Of a DNA stretch of 64,000 nt, positions 20,335 through 28,851 are shown one piece after another. The notes beneath the pieces are model-generated. The model worked only from the letters and a program-made list of their open reading frames with translations. It made no database searches and was not told where the DNA came from. The first letter of the stretch is position 1. Each line of letters begins with the position of its first letter. The stretch lies in NCBI RefSeq assembly GCF_026544205.1, contig NZ_JALNUI010000001.1, forward strand, positions 147,769-211,768. Reading direction: 5' to 3'. The DNA comes from Curtobacterium sp. GC_Cur_3. Its GTDB lineage: Bacteria > Actinomycetota > Actinomycetes > Actinomycetales > Microbacteriaceae. The position numbers and the translations under genes are program-made.

Positions 20335-20787
20335 CTAGCGGGACTCCTGGTCTCCGGCGACCGTCCGACCGGACGGTGCACGACCACCGGCGACGGCTCC
20401 GAGGACGCCGTTCACGAAGCCGGCGGAGTCGTCCGTCGACAGCGACTGGGCGAGCTCGACGGCCTCCGAGATGGCGACGGCGTCGGGGACCTCGGGGTTG
20501 AAGCGGATCTCCCAGACGCCCATGCGCAGGATGCAGCGGTCGAGGACCGGCATCCGGGCGATGGACCAGCCCTGGGCGTGGTCGATGATCACGTCGTCGA
20601 TCTCACGACGGGCCTCGTCGACCCCGGTGACGACCTGGCGGGCGTAGTCCCAGCTCGACGCCCGCTCGGGGTTGTCGAGGTGGCGGACCGTCTCCGTCGC
20701 GAGGACGTCGGCGATCGGGAGCTCCCGGACCTCCGCCACGTAGAGCATGTCGAGCGCGCGCTTGCGGGCCTTCGAACGAGCACTCAT
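20335..20787 (-). CDS. nusB: Transcription antitermination protein NusB
   Basis: Antitermination factor that pairs with S10 at boxA during rRNA transcription. 150 residues, all-helical NusB fold: SKARKRALDMLYVAEVRE at the N terminus and ISEAVELAQSLSTDDSAGFVNGVLGAV at the C terminus. A short tail of about 18 residues follows. It lies 9 bp after efp, the usual efp-nusB pair, and ends 58 bp before pyrR. Confidence 0.96.
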   Translation of the reverse strand: MSARSKARKRALDMLYVAEVRELPIADVLATETVRHLDNPERASSWDYARQVVTGVDEARREIDDVIIDHAQGWSIARMPVLDRCILRMGVWEIRFNPEVPDAVAISEAVELAQSLSTDDSAGFVNGVLGAVAGGRAPSGRTVAGDQESR

Positions 20788-20796
20788 CCGGCGGCC

Positions 20797-21357
20797 CTAG
20801 TTGACGCGGCCGAGGAAGTTGCCGTCGCGCGTGTCGATCTTCACCTTGGTGTCGGTCTCGAGGTACAGCGGCACCTGGATCTGGTAGCCGGTGGCCTTGA
20901 TCGTCGCGGGCTTGGTGCCACCGGACGAGCGGTCGCCCTGCAGGCCGGGCTCGGTCTCGATCTCGGTGACGATCGACGTCGGGAGCTCGATGTAGAGCGG
21001 GTTGCCCTCGTTCATCGCGAGGGTGACCATCGCGGACTCGAGGAGGAAGTTCTTCGCGTCGCCGACGACGGTCGCGGGGACCGGGACCTGGTCGTAGGTG
21101 TCGGTGTCCATGAACACGTAGGAGTCGCCGTCCTCGTAGAGGAACTGGTAGTCGCGGCGGTCGACCGTCGCGGTCTCGATCTTCGCGCCCGCGTTGAAGG
21201 TGCGGTCGACGACCTTGCCGGAGACGACGTTCTTCAGCTTGGTGCGGACGAACGCACCACCCTTGCCGGGCTTGACGTGCTGGAACTCGACGACCGACCA
21301 GAGCTGCCCGTCGATGATGAGAACGGCGCCGTTCTTGATGTCAGTGGTACTGGCCAT
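20797..21357 (-). CDS. efp: Elongation factor P
   Basis: Relieves ribosome stalling at proline runs. 186 residues from [18 protein letters not shown]; the loop [16 protein letters not shown] holds the lysine at the tip that may be modified, and three beta-barrel domains follow to GNFLGRVN. The frame stays open 43 codons upstream, but that stretch is repetitive intergenic DNA; the ATG at 21357 gives the family length. A TACACT -10 element lies about 62 bases upstream. Confidence 0.97.
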   Translation of the reverse strand: MASTTDIKNGAVLIIDGQLWSVVEFQHVKPGKGGAFVRTKLKNVVSGKVVDRTFNAGAKIETATVDRRDYQFLYEDGDSYVFMDTDTYDQVPVPATVVGDAKNFLLESAMVTLAMNEGNPLYIELPTSIVTEIETEPGLQGDRSSGGTKPATIKATGYQIQVPLYLETDTKVKIDTRDGNFLGRVN

Positions 21358-21418
21358 GAGTGTCGATGTCCCGTTCGTGTTGAGGAGTGAAGATCTGCGG
21401 GCGCTGGGGCCCCGGACG

Positions 21419-21424
21419 AGTGTA
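21419..21424 (-). promoter_or_regulatory. Candidate -10 element of efp-nusB (TACACT)
   Basis: TACACT on the minus strand, about 62 bases before the efp ATG, leaving a leader of roughly 55 bases. No good -35 box seen. Confidence 0.45.
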
Positions 21425-21452
21425 GCCGACGGCCTCACGCGCGCGGTCGCGG

Positions 21453-21506
21453 GCGGCCGCGCCGTCACGAGCGGCCGCGCCGTCACGAGCGGCCGCGCCG
21501 TCGTCG
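21453..21506. repeat. Three tandem 18-bp units, each with a NotI palindrome
   Basis: Units GCGGCCGCGCCGTCACGA at 21453 and 21471 and a third at 21489 that differs only near its end. Each contains the 8-bp palindrome GCGGCCGC. The array lies between the end of the UbiB-like gene and the efp promoter. No coding function seen. Confidence 0.9.
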
Positions 21507-21510
21507 GCGC

Positions 21511-23202
21511 TCACTCGCGCCGTCGTGCCTGCCAGGCGTCGATCGCCGCCCAGACGAGCAGCACCACGGCCGTCCCACCGAGGAGCCCGCCGGCCACGCC
21601 GGTGCTCAGCACCGCGGTCGGCCGTGCCGGCGCCGCCAGGTACACGATCGCCAGCACGCCCGCCCCGGCACCCAGCAGCACGAGCAGGATCCGTCGGATC
21701 ATGCCGGAGACGGTGCGTCGGTCGCGCTGGTCGGCGAGCAGGCGGATGTTCACCGACAGCTTGTTGCCCTCGATCGCCTCGCTGATCCGGTCGATCCGCC
21801 GGGGCAGGCGTCGGACGGTGGAGAACAGGCCGAAGAGCTCGCGCGCGGCGACGTCCCGCAGCACGCTCGGGCGGAGCTGGTCACGGATCTGCTCGCGGGC
21901 CAGGTTGCGGGACTCGTCGAGCAGGTCGAACGAGGGCAGCAGGGTGCGCAGGGTCCCCTCGAAGATCGCCAGTGCCCGGGCAGCTGCGATGAAGTCCGGC
22001 GGCGGCTTGAGCCGGTAGCGCCCGAAGACCTCGACCGCGTCGTCGACCGTCTCGACGCCGATGCGGGCGCCGGGGCCGAGCTCGTCGGCCACGAACCGGG
22101 CGATGTCCCGGCGGAAGTCGGCCTCGTCCTGCGCTCGACGCACCGGCGCCATCCGCAGCACGGCGTCCGCGATCCGCGAGGTGTCGTCCTGGATGTACGC
22201 CGCGACGAGCTCCTGCACCGTGTCGCGCAGGGTCGGGTCGAGGCGGCCCACCGACCCGAAGTCGATGAGGGCGGGGCGACCGTCGGGCAGCAGCAGGACG
22301 TTCCCCGGGTGCAGGTCTCCGTGGTAGATGCCGTCGAAGACGACCTGCCGCAGGAACGCGCGGAGGATCGCGCGCATCGGCTCGTCGAGGTCCCGGTCGA
22401 CGCGGGAGGCGCGGATCGCGCTGAGCGTGTCGCCCTCGAGGAACTCCATCACGAGCACCCGCCGACCCGAGAGCTCGGGGTACGGCGTCGGGTAGCGGAC
22501 CTCGTCCGGTCGTGCGCTCCTGGCCTGGGCCGCGCGGAGCGCCTCGAGGTTCCGGAGCTCTGAGGCGAAGTCGACCTGGCGGATCAGGTCGTCGCCGTAC
22601 TGCGTCGCCACGTCGATCACCCCGACCTGACGGGCCTCGGTCGACGTCCTGGCGAGGAACCGCACCACGCGGAGCGCGATGTCGACGTCCTGCCGCACGG
22701 CCGCGTCGATGCCGGGTCGCTGGACCTTCACGGCGACCGCGGTGCCGTCGTGCAGCCGCGCGCGGTGCACCTGCGCGATCGACGCAGCCGCCACGGGCCT
22801 CGGGTCGAACGACTGGAAGACCTCGGCGACCGGGGCCCCGAGGTCGGCCGTGAGCAGGTCCGCGACCTCCTGCGGGTCCGCTGGCGTGACGTCCCGCTGC
22901 AGGTGCGCGAGTCCCTCGGTCCACTCGTCCGGCAGCAGGTCGTCCCGGGTCGAGAGCAGCTGTCCCATCTTCACGAAGCCGCCGCCGGCCTCCTCGAGCG
23001 CGCGACGCAGGTGTTCGGCCTGGTCACGCCGCTTGTCGGAGGTCTCCGGTTCACGCGAGAAGTCGAGGCGACGGAACGGCACGAGACCGTGTCGACGGGC
23101 GATGGACAGCAGTTCGGCGAAGCGGCGCGCGCGGGAGCGGATGGTTCCCGCGTCGGCGTCCGGCCGCGCGCCGAGGTCGCTCAGACGGGGTGGGGTGGGC
23201 AC
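21511..23202 (-). CDS. UbiB/ABC1-family atypical protein kinase
   Basis: 563 residues from the GTG at 23202. ABC1/ADCK/UbiB signature: KxGQ motif in FVKMGQLLSTRDDLLP, AVAVKVQRPG (lysine), YHGDLHPGNVLLL and ALIDFGSVG (metal-binding Asp). The C terminus has two membrane helices (LVLLGAGAGVLAIVYLAA and AGGLLGGTAVVLLVWAAI). Relatives act in quinone or lipid metabolism, but the actinobacterial role is unclear. The frame is open 47 codons upstream; I prefer the GTG because a CATGCT -10-like box lies exactly six bases before it and the upstream part is low-complexity. Divergent from the small gene at 23331. Confidence 0.88.
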   Translation of the reverse strand: MPTPPRLSDLGARPDADAGTIRSRARRFAELLSIARRHGLVPFRRLDFSREPETSDKRRDQAEHLRRALEEAGGGFVKMGQLLSTRDDLLPDEWTEGLAHLQRDVTPADPQEVADLLTADLGAPVAEVFQSFDPRPVAAASIAQVHRARLHDGTAVAVKVQRPGIDAAVRQDVDIALRVVRFLARTSTEARQVGVIDVATQYGDDLIRQVDFASELRNLEALRAAQARSARPDEVRYPTPYPELSGRRVLVMEFLEGDTLSAIRASRVDRDLDEPMRAILRAFLRQVVFDGIYHGDLHPGNVLLLPDGRPALIDFGSVGRLDPTLRDTVQELVAAYIQDDTSRIADAVLRMAPVRRAQDEADFRRDIARFVADELGPGARIGVETVDDAVEVFGRYRLKPPPDFIAAARALAIFEGTLRTLLPSFDLLDESRNLAREQIRDQLRPSVLRDVAARELFGLFSTVRRLPRRIDRISEAIEGNKLSVNIRLLADQRDRRTVSGMIRRILLVLLGAGAGVLAIVYLAAPARPTAVLSTGVAGGLLGGTAVVLLVWAAIDAWQARRRE

Positions 23203-23208
23203 CTGTTC

Positions 23209-23214
23209 AGCATG
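23209..23214 (-). promoter_or_regulatory. Candidate -10 element (CATGCT) of the UbiB-like gene
   Basis: CATGCT, six bases, then the GTG at 23202. A weaker match than the others in the window, since the first base is C. Confidence 0.35.
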
Positions 23215-23330
23215 CTCCCCCGGGCTGGGCGCCCCCGCCCGACTCCTCCACAGCCGGGAGGCTCGGCTCCCCGTCCACAGGTCGGCCGACCCTGGCCCCG
23301 TGGCCCGTCCCGCCTCAGGACACTCGGCGT

Positions 23331-23630
23331 ATGGAGACAGCACTCATCGCCTCGATCGCCGCGGCCGCGTCAGCGCTCGCCGCGGTCCTGAGTTGGATCG
23401 CCGCCACGCGAGCCCGCCGGTCGTTCGACCGCAACCACGCTTGGGAGCGACTCACCTGGGCGGTGCGCTCGCACTCCACCAGTGCAGAACACGACATTTC
23501 CAGGACTGTGCTCGAACGGTTGCGGAACGTACGGTGGGCGCCCAAGGAGGACCGGAACCTCGCGGTTCGTGCCCTCCGCAGACACGACTCCCCCGCCACG
23601 GACGATGCACCGAGAAAGGACGACCGATGA
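23331..23630 (+). CDS. Small single-helix membrane protein, unknown
   Basis: 99 residues: an N-terminal membrane helix (METALIASIAAAASALAAVL, about 4-25) followed by a basic, soluble tail (ATRARRSFDRNHAWERLTWAVRSHS). I do not recognise it. The ATG at 23331 precedes the hydrophobic helix directly; no strong ribosome site is seen. The stop overlaps the next gene's start in an ATGA, so the pair is translationally coupled. It is divergent from the UbiB-like gene. Confidence 0.65.
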   Translation: METALIASIAAAASALAAVLSWIAATRARRSFDRNHAWERLTWAVRSHSTSAEHDISRTVLERLRNVRWAPKEDRNLAVRALRRHDSPATDDAPRKDDR

Positions 23631-23824
23631 GTCTCTTCCGCCCCTTGCCCGACCAGCCGTGCATCGAGCTCGACGGAACGGACGACCCGGTCGCTGACGC
23701 GTTCGAGGCCTGGCTCGAAGGCGCCACGCTCCCCGAACTGCACGAGTACCGGCGGACCGGCGTCCTCACCCTGTCGATGCGGGCGCGCTGGTGGTGGCGT
23801 CGCACCCGCCGCGTGCTGCGGTAG
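23627..23824 (+). CDS. Small protein of 65 residues, unknown
   Basis: Acidic N-terminal half (DGTDDPVADAFEAWLEG) and a basic, Trp-rich C terminus (MRARWWWRRTRRVLR). I do not recognise it. ATG overlaps the preceding stop by 4 bp and an AGAAAGGA ribosome site lies upstream. It converges with aroB, 9 bp away. The acidic/basic split and the coupling to a membrane protein suggest the two products work together; nothing more can be said. Confidence 0.6.
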   Translation: MSLFRPLPDQPCIELDGTDDPVADAFEAWLEGATLPELHEYRRTGVLTLSMRARWWWRRTRRVLR

Positions 23825-23833
23825 CGACGAGGG

Positions 23834-24931
23834 CTAGGCGCCGACCTCCTGGTAGGCGGTGAAGAGCAGGTGGTCCTCGGGGCCCTCGAGCGTGACGGGC
23901 TTGCCGATGCCGTCGAGCACGATGAACCGGAGCATGCCGGCGCGGGCCTTCTTGTCCCGACGCATCGTCGCCAGGAGCGACTGCCAGCGGCCGAGCGGGT
24001 AGCTCGTCGGCAGCGACAGCGACTCCAGGATCGACCGGTGCCGGTCGACGGTCGCGTCGTCGAGGTGCCCGGTCAGTCGCGCGAGCTCGGCCGCGAAGAC
24101 CATGCCGACAGACACCGCCGCCCCGTGCCGCCACTGGTAGCGCTCGGCGTGCTCGATCGCGTGCCCGAGCGTGTGCCCGTAGTTCAGGATCTCCCGACGC
24201 CCCTGCTCGGTGAAGTCCTCCGACACCACCTGCGCCTTGAGCTGGATCGCGAGCTCGACCACCCGGCGGAACTCCGGCGTCGACGGGTCGGTGGCGCGGT
24301 CGACGTCGGCTTCGACGACGTCGAGGATCTCGGGCACGGCGATGAACCCGGCCTTCACGATCTCGGCGAACCCGGTGAGCACGTCGTTGCGCGGCAGGGT
24401 GTGCACCAGGTCGAGGTCCACGACGACCGCCCGGGGTGCGGAGAACACCCCGACCAGGTTCTTGCCCTCGTTCGTGTTGATGCCGGTCTTGCCGCCGACG
24501 CTCGCGTCGACCATGCCGAGCACGCTGGTCGGCACGGCGAAGTACGGCACCCCGCGCAGCCACGTCGCGGCGACGAACCCGGCGAGGTCGGTGACCGCTC
24601 CCCCGCCCAGGCCGATCACGGCATCGGTCCTGGTGAAGTCCGACTGCCCGAGGATCTGCCAGCAGAACGCGGCGACCTCGACGCGCTTGGCGGCCTCGGC
24701 GTCGGGCACCTCGGCGATCAGGGCCTCGAACCCGGCCTCGACGAGTCCGGCGCGGAGCTCCTCGGCGCGGGCACCGAGCGTGGGCGCGTGCACGATCAGG
24801 ACCTTCGCGACCCGCGGTCCGAGGAGCGCGGGCAGTGACCCGAGCAGGCCGGTGCCGACTGCGACGACGTAGCCGTCCGCGCCGCCGACGCGGATCTCGG
24901 TGGTGCCTTCTGGCAGGGTCGTCTCGGTCAC
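23834..24931 (-). CDS. aroB: 3-Dehydroquinate synthase
   Basis: Second step of the shikimate pathway, DAHP to 3-dehydroquinate, using NAD and a metal. 365 residues. NAD-binding GLGGGAVTDLAGFVAATWLRG, the lysine region SVGGKTGINTNEGKN, and metal histidines in LNYGHTLGHAIEH are intact. GTG start overlaps the aroK stop (GTGA). Confidence 0.97.
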   Translation of the reverse strand: MTETTLPEGTTEIRVGGADGYVVAVGTGLLGSLPALLGPRVAKVLIVHAPTLGARAEELRAGLVEAGFEALIAEVPDAEAAKRVEVAAFCWQILGQSDFTRTDAVIGLGGGAVTDLAGFVAATWLRGVPYFAVPTSVLGMVDASVGGKTGINTNEGKNLVGVFSAPRAVVVDLDLVHTLPRNDVLTGFAEIVKAGFIAVPEILDVVEADVDRATDPSTPEFRRVVELAIQLKAQVVSEDFTEQGRREILNYGHTLGHAIEHAERYQWRHGAAVSVGMVFAAELARLTGHLDDATVDRHRSILESLSLPTSYPLGRWQSLLATMRRDKKARAGMLRFIVLDGIGKPVTLEGPEDHLLFTAYQEVGA

Positions 24932-25482
24932 GGTGCTCCTTCGGTGTGGTCGCTCCGCAGCCAGGTGACGACGTCGTCGACGACGTGGGCCATGGGGCGA
25001 CGAGAGGTCTCGACGACCACGTGCGCGAGCTCGGCGTAGGTGGCCGCACGGTCGTCGAGGATGGTCTGCCAGGCGTCGATGCCACCGGACGCCAGCAGCG
25101 GACGGTCGGACCCGGCGATGCGTTCGGCGACGGCTTCTGGCGACACGGTCAGCAGCACCACGCGTGCGCCGTGCATCGCCCGGCGGGTCTCCGCGTGCGT
25201 GACGGCGCCGCCGCCCACGGCGATGACGCCACCGGTCCGCATGGCACCGGCGACGGCGTCGGCCTCGAGCGCGCGGAACGCGGGCTCCCCCCGGTCGGCG
25301 AAGATCGCGGGGATCGGACCGTGCTCACGCGCGATCACCCGGTCGGTGTCCGTGAAGGGCACGCCGAGCCGCTTCGCGACGCGCTTGCCGACGGTGGACT
25401 TGCCGGCACCCATCGGGCCGATCACGACGACGGGGGCGGTGCCGTGGCCGTCGCGGTCCGCCGCCACCGGTCCACTGCTCAC
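24928..25482 (-). CDS. aroK: Shikimate kinase
   Basis: Phosphorylates shikimate at O3. 184 residues; Walker [12 protein letters not shown] (about 22-32), shikimate-binding DTDRVI and [11 protein letters not shown], and LID region GSDRPLL. About 15 extra disordered residues precede the core. The GTG start overlaps the aroC stop (GTGA), so aroC-aroK-aroB are translationally coupled. Confidence 0.97.
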   Translation of the reverse strand: MSSGPVAADRDGHGTAPVVVIGPMGAGKSTVGKRVAKRLGVPFTDTDRVIAREHGPIPAIFADRGEPAFRALEADAVAGAMRTGGVIAVGGGAVTHAETRRAMHGARVVLLTVSPEAVAERIAGSDRPLLASGGIDAWQTILDDRAATYAELAHVVVETSRRPMAHVVDDVVTWLRSDHTEGAP

Positions 25483-26699
25483 CAGGTGCTGGAGGGCTCA
25501 GCCGGCTCGGTGCGGCGGGAACGCAGGGTCTCCGGGATCGACGCCAGGTACGACTCCAGGTTGCGCTTGGTCTCGACGACGTTGTCCCCGCCGAACTTCT
25601 CGAGCACGGCGTCGGCCAGCACGAGCGCGACCATGGCCTCGGCCACGACCCCGGCGGCCGGGACCGCGCAGACGTCGGAACGCTGGTGGTGCGCCGAGGC
25701 GTCCTCACCCGTGGTGACGTCGATGGTGTGGAGCGCGTGCGGGATCGTCGCGATCGGCTTCATGCCCGCGCGGACGCGGAGCACCGTGCCCGTCGACATG
25801 CCGCCCTCGGTGCCACCGGCGCGGTCGCTCGTGCGGATGATCTCGCCGTCCTCGCGGTACAGCTCGTCGTGGGCCTCGGACCCGCGGCGGCCGGCGGTCT
25901 GGAAGCCGTCACCGACCTCGACGCCCTTGATCGCCTGGATGCCCATGATCGCCGCGGCGAGGCGTGCGTCGAGGCGACGGTCCCACTGCACGTGCGAGCC
26001 GAGCCCCGGGGGGACGCCGTAGAACAGCACCTCGACGACCCCACCGAGGGTGTCGCCGTCCTTCTTCGCGGCCTCGACCTCGGTCACCATGCGCGCCGAG
26101 GTGTCGGCGTCGAAGCACCGGAGCTGGTCGTCGTCGAGCCGGTCGACGTCGTCGGGCATCGGCAGCGCCAAGCCGTCGGGCACACGGACGCTGCCGACCT
26201 GCAGCGTGTGCGCGACCGAGCGGATCCCGAGCTCGGCGAGGAAGGACTTGGCGACGGCGCCGAGTGCGACGCGCGCCGCGGTCTCGCGGGCGGACGCACG
26301 CTCGAGGATCGGCCGGGCCTCGTCGAAGCCGTACTTCTGCATCCCGACGAGGTCGGCGTGCCCGGGCCGCGGGCGGGTCAGCGGTGCGCTCCGCCCGCGG
26401 GAGGCCTCGGTCTGCTCGACGGGCTCGGGGTTCATGACCTCGACCCACTTCGGCCACTCGGTGTTGCCGATCCGGATCGCGATGGGGCTGCCCATCGAGT
26501 ACCCGTGCCGGACACCGCCGGAGACGTGCAGCTCGTCCTGCTCGAACTTCATGCGGGAGCCGCGGCCGTAGCCGAGCTTGCGCCGCGCGAGGTCGGTGCG
26601 GATGGACTCGAACGACACGGGGACGCCGGCGGGCAGGCCCTCGAGCATCGCGATCAGTTCGGGTCCGTGGGACTCACCTGCGGTCAACCAACGAAGCAT
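25479..26699 (-). CDS. aroC: Chorismate synthase
   Basis: Last step to chorismate, needs reduced FMN. 406 residues from [17 protein letters not shown], with [27 protein letters not shown] and the C-terminal [18 protein letters not shown] block. I use the ATG at 26699 with a GGGAGG ribosome site rather than an in-frame start 12 codons upstream. First gene of aroC-aroK-aroB. Confidence 0.97.
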   Translation of the reverse strand: MLRWLTAGESHGPELIAMLEGLPAGVPVSFESIRTDLARRKLGYGRGSRMKFEQDELHVSGGVRHGYSMGSPIAIRIGNTEWPKWVEVMNPEPVEQTEASRGRSAPLTRPRPGHADLVGMQKYGFDEARPILERASARETAARVALGAVAKSFLAELGIRSVAHTLQVGSVRVPDGLALPMPDDVDRLDDDQLRCFDADTSARMVTEVEAAKKDGDTLGGVVEVLFYGVPPGLGSHVQWDRRLDARLAAAIMGIQAIKGVEVGDGFQTAGRRGSEAHDELYREDGEIIRTSDRAGGTEGGMSTGTVLRVRAGMKPIATIPHALHTIDVTTGEDASAHHQRSDVCAVPAAGVVAEAMVALVLADAVLEKFGGDNVVETKRNLESYLASIPETLRSRRTEPAEPSSTW

Positions 26700-26715
26700 G
26701 GTGCCATCCTCCCAC

Positions 26716-26758
26716 AGCCGCCGGGACCGAGACACGATCGTCCCGGTCCCGTGCGGCT
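26716..26758 (-). terminator. Hairpin at the end of mltG
   Basis: AGCCGC plus CGGGACCG pair with CGGTCCCG and GCGGCT across a one-base bulge, 14 base pairs and a 14-base loop. It overlaps the mltG stop codon and lies before aroC. No U-run, common in GC-rich actinobacteria. Confidence 0.55.
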
Positions 26759-28331
26759 ACTGGTACGACGGGTGCGCGCGGAGCCAGGCCTGGAACTGCT
26801 TGACCGCCTGCAGGTGCTGGTCGTACGTGTCCGAGAACGTCGTCTCGCCCGACTCCAGGTCGACCGTCACGAAGTACAGCCACTTGCCCTCGGCCGGGTG
26901 CGTGACGGCCTGCAGCGCGATGTCACCGGGGTTCGAGATCGGCCCCGGCGGCAGTCCGTCGTGCTGGTAGGTGTTGTACGGGTTCGAGGCGTCGTTGCGC
27001 TCGGCGTCGGTCGTCGTGACCCGGTGCGTGTTGCCGGTGCCGTACGCCACGGTGGCGTCGGACTGCATCCGCATGCCCTGGTCGAGCCGGTTCTGGAACA
27101 CCCGCGCGACCTTCGGGTAGTCGGCGGCGAGCCCCGCCTCCTTCTGCACGAGCGAGGCGAACACGAGCACGTGCTCCTGGTCGGCCTCGGCCACACCGGC
27201 GGTCTGCAGGTGCTGCTTCATCGTGTCGACCATCGACTGGAAGTACTGCTTCGCCGACCAGCCCGGGTTGATCGGGTAGGTCGCCGGGAACAGCCAGCCC
27301 TCGAGCGAGGTCACGCCTGACGGCAACCCGTACGCGCCGACGTCCTTCGCGGCGGCGGAGACCTCGTCCTTCGTCAGGCCGGCCTTCGACACCATGCCGG
27401 CTTCGATGTCAGCCAGGACCGTGCCCTCGGGGATGACGATCGTCGCGTCCTCCACCCGGTTCGCCCGGTCCTGCAGCGCCGCCAGCGCCGCCTTCGAGCT
27501 CATCTTCTTCTTCAACGCGTACGACCCCGGCTGGAACTGCACGCTCGGGCTCGAGAGCAGGAGCTTGTAGAACACCCCGGACGTCTTCACGACGCCGCTG
27601 CGCTGCAGCGTCTTCGCGACGTCCTCGCCGATGTCCCCCTGCTTGATCGTGATCGTCACCTTCGAGGTGCCGCCGCCGGAGTAGTCGTCCGGCTCCTTGG
27701 ACCCGCTGAACGCCGCGATGACCTGCTGGACCTTCGGCGCCGCGAACGCGTACGCGCCGACACCGGCGCCGAGGACGATCGCCACGATCACGATGCCCGC
27801 GATGAGCGCACCCCGTGAGCGGCGGTGCGGCTCGTGGGGACCGCGAGGCGGACGGGAGGCTCCCCCGCCGCCGTCACGGCCGTCGCCTCCGCCCCCTCCC
27901 GCGGGTCCACCACCGTCGCCGGTCCCGCGGGTGGCGTCGCCGTCACCGGGCGCCGCTGCTGCGGGGACCGCCGCGGCCAGGTCGGTGTGGTGCGCGGTGT
28001 CAGCGCCGCGTGCCGTGGCGTCCGCGTCGTACCGGTTCAGCCGCTCGCCCTCGGGTTGCTGCACCGGCGCTTGCTGCACCGGCTGCTGATCCATCGGTGC
28101 CTGTGCGGGATGCTGCTCCGTCGTCGAGCCGGCCGTCTGCGCGTCGCGAGCCGCTGCCGCCTCCCTGGCACGTGCCTCCCGGCGGGAGAGCGGGCGACCT
28201 GTGGACGGATCCCCGCTGCCGGGGCTGTCGGTGCGGTCATCTGCTGCGCCGTCTCGGCGGGAGCGGTGGCCCCGTCGATCGGCGTCGTTGCCGGTCGCGA
28301 TGATCGCGTTCCAGTCCAGGTCGTCTGCCAA
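26757..28331 (-). CDS. mltG: Endolytic murein transglycosylase MltG
   Basis: Cuts new glycan strands and ends their growth at the membrane. 524 residues: a disordered cytoplasmic N terminus (1-170) with Gln/Pro and a Gly-rich stretch (140-158), one membrane helix (about 174-198), a LysM-like segment (VTITIKQGDIGEDVAKTL) and the YceG catalytic domain with Glu398 in ASLVQKEAG and the NTYQHDGLPPGPISNPG block. The start reads TTG, with GAGGA just upstream and no ATG until residue 80, so TTG is the best choice. It precedes the aro genes and follows ruvX-alaS, an order known from mycobacteria. Confidence 0.92.
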   Translation of the reverse strand: MADDLDWNAIIATGNDADRRGHRSRRDGAADDRTDSPGSGDPSTGRPLSRREARAREAAAARDAQTAGSTTEQHPAQAPMDQQPVQQAPVQQPEGERLNRYDADATARGADTAHHTDLAAAVPAAAAPGDGDATRGTGDGGGPAGGGGGDGRDGGGGASRPPRGPHEPHRRSRGALIAGIVIVAIVLGAGVGAYAFAAPKVQQVIAAFSGSKEPDDYSGGGTSKVTITIKQGDIGEDVAKTLQRSGVVKTSGVFYKLLLSSPSVQFQPGSYALKKKMSSKAALAALQDRANRVEDATIVIPEGTVLADIEAGMVSKAGLTKDEVSAAAKDVGAYGLPSGVTSLEGWLFPATYPINPGWSAKQYFQSMVDTMKQHLQTAGVAEADQEHVLVFASLVQKEAGLAADYPKVARVFQNRLDQGMRMQSDATVAYGTGNTHRVTTTDAERNDASNPYNTYQHDGLPPGPISNPGDIALQAVTHPAEGKWLYFVTVDLESGETTFSDTYDQHLQAVKQFQAWLRAHPSYQ

Positions 28332-28396
28332 CGGTCCTCGATCTCTCGGTGGGAACTCCGCGGGGCTCCGCCGCTTCGGTGACGACGGGGGCAGCC

Positions 28397-28849
28397 CTAC
28401 TCGGGGAGCGGGGCCCCGGGAGGGGCGCCGGACGAGCGCTCGTGGTCGAGCGCGTGTTGCAGAATGATAACAGCGGCCGCTTGATCGATCACGGCTCGCG
28501 AGTTCTTCGTGGTCCGGCCGGCCGCACGCATGCCCCGTTGGGCCGTGACGGTCGACAGCCGCTCGTCGACCAGGCGGACCGGACGGTGCTCGGCGATCCG
28601 GGCGGCGAAGGTCCGGGCGTCCGTCGTCGACGGGGTGTCACCACCCGACATCGACAACGGCAGACCGACCACGATCTCGAGCACGTCGTACTCGTCGGCG
28701 ATCGCGAGGATGCGCCGCAGGTCGTGCTTGTCGTCGCGCCGGACGGTCTCCACCGGGGTCGCGATGAGCCCGTCGCGGTCGCACACGGCGACGCCGATCC
28801 GGGCACGGCCGACGTCGATGCCGAGCCGGCGCCCGGACCGGATCGTCAT
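28397..28849 (-). CDS. ruvX: Holliday junction resolvase-like / pre-16S rRNA nuclease RuvX (YqgF)
   Basis: RNase H-fold nuclease; in E. coli YqgF trims the 5' end of 16S rRNA. 150 residues with GIDVGRARIGVAVCD (first Asp), EIVVGLPLSMSG, LVDERLSTVTA (Glu) and IDQAAAVIILQHAL (final Asp): all active-site acids are present. ATG start 2 bp past the alaS stop, so it is co-transcribed with alaS. Confidence 0.95.
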   Translation of the reverse strand: MTIRSGRRLGIDVGRARIGVAVCDRDGLIATPVETVRRDDKHDLRRILAIADEYDVLEIVVGLPLSMSGGDTPSTTDARTFAARIAEHRPVRLVDERLSTVTAQRGMRAAGRTTKNSRAVIDQAAAVIILQHALDHERSSGAPPGAPLPE

Positions 28850-28851
28850 GG

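Noticed and set aside
23331..23824. Toxin-antitoxin module
   Set aside because: No known toxin fold or antitoxin DNA-binding domain; only the two-gene layout fits.
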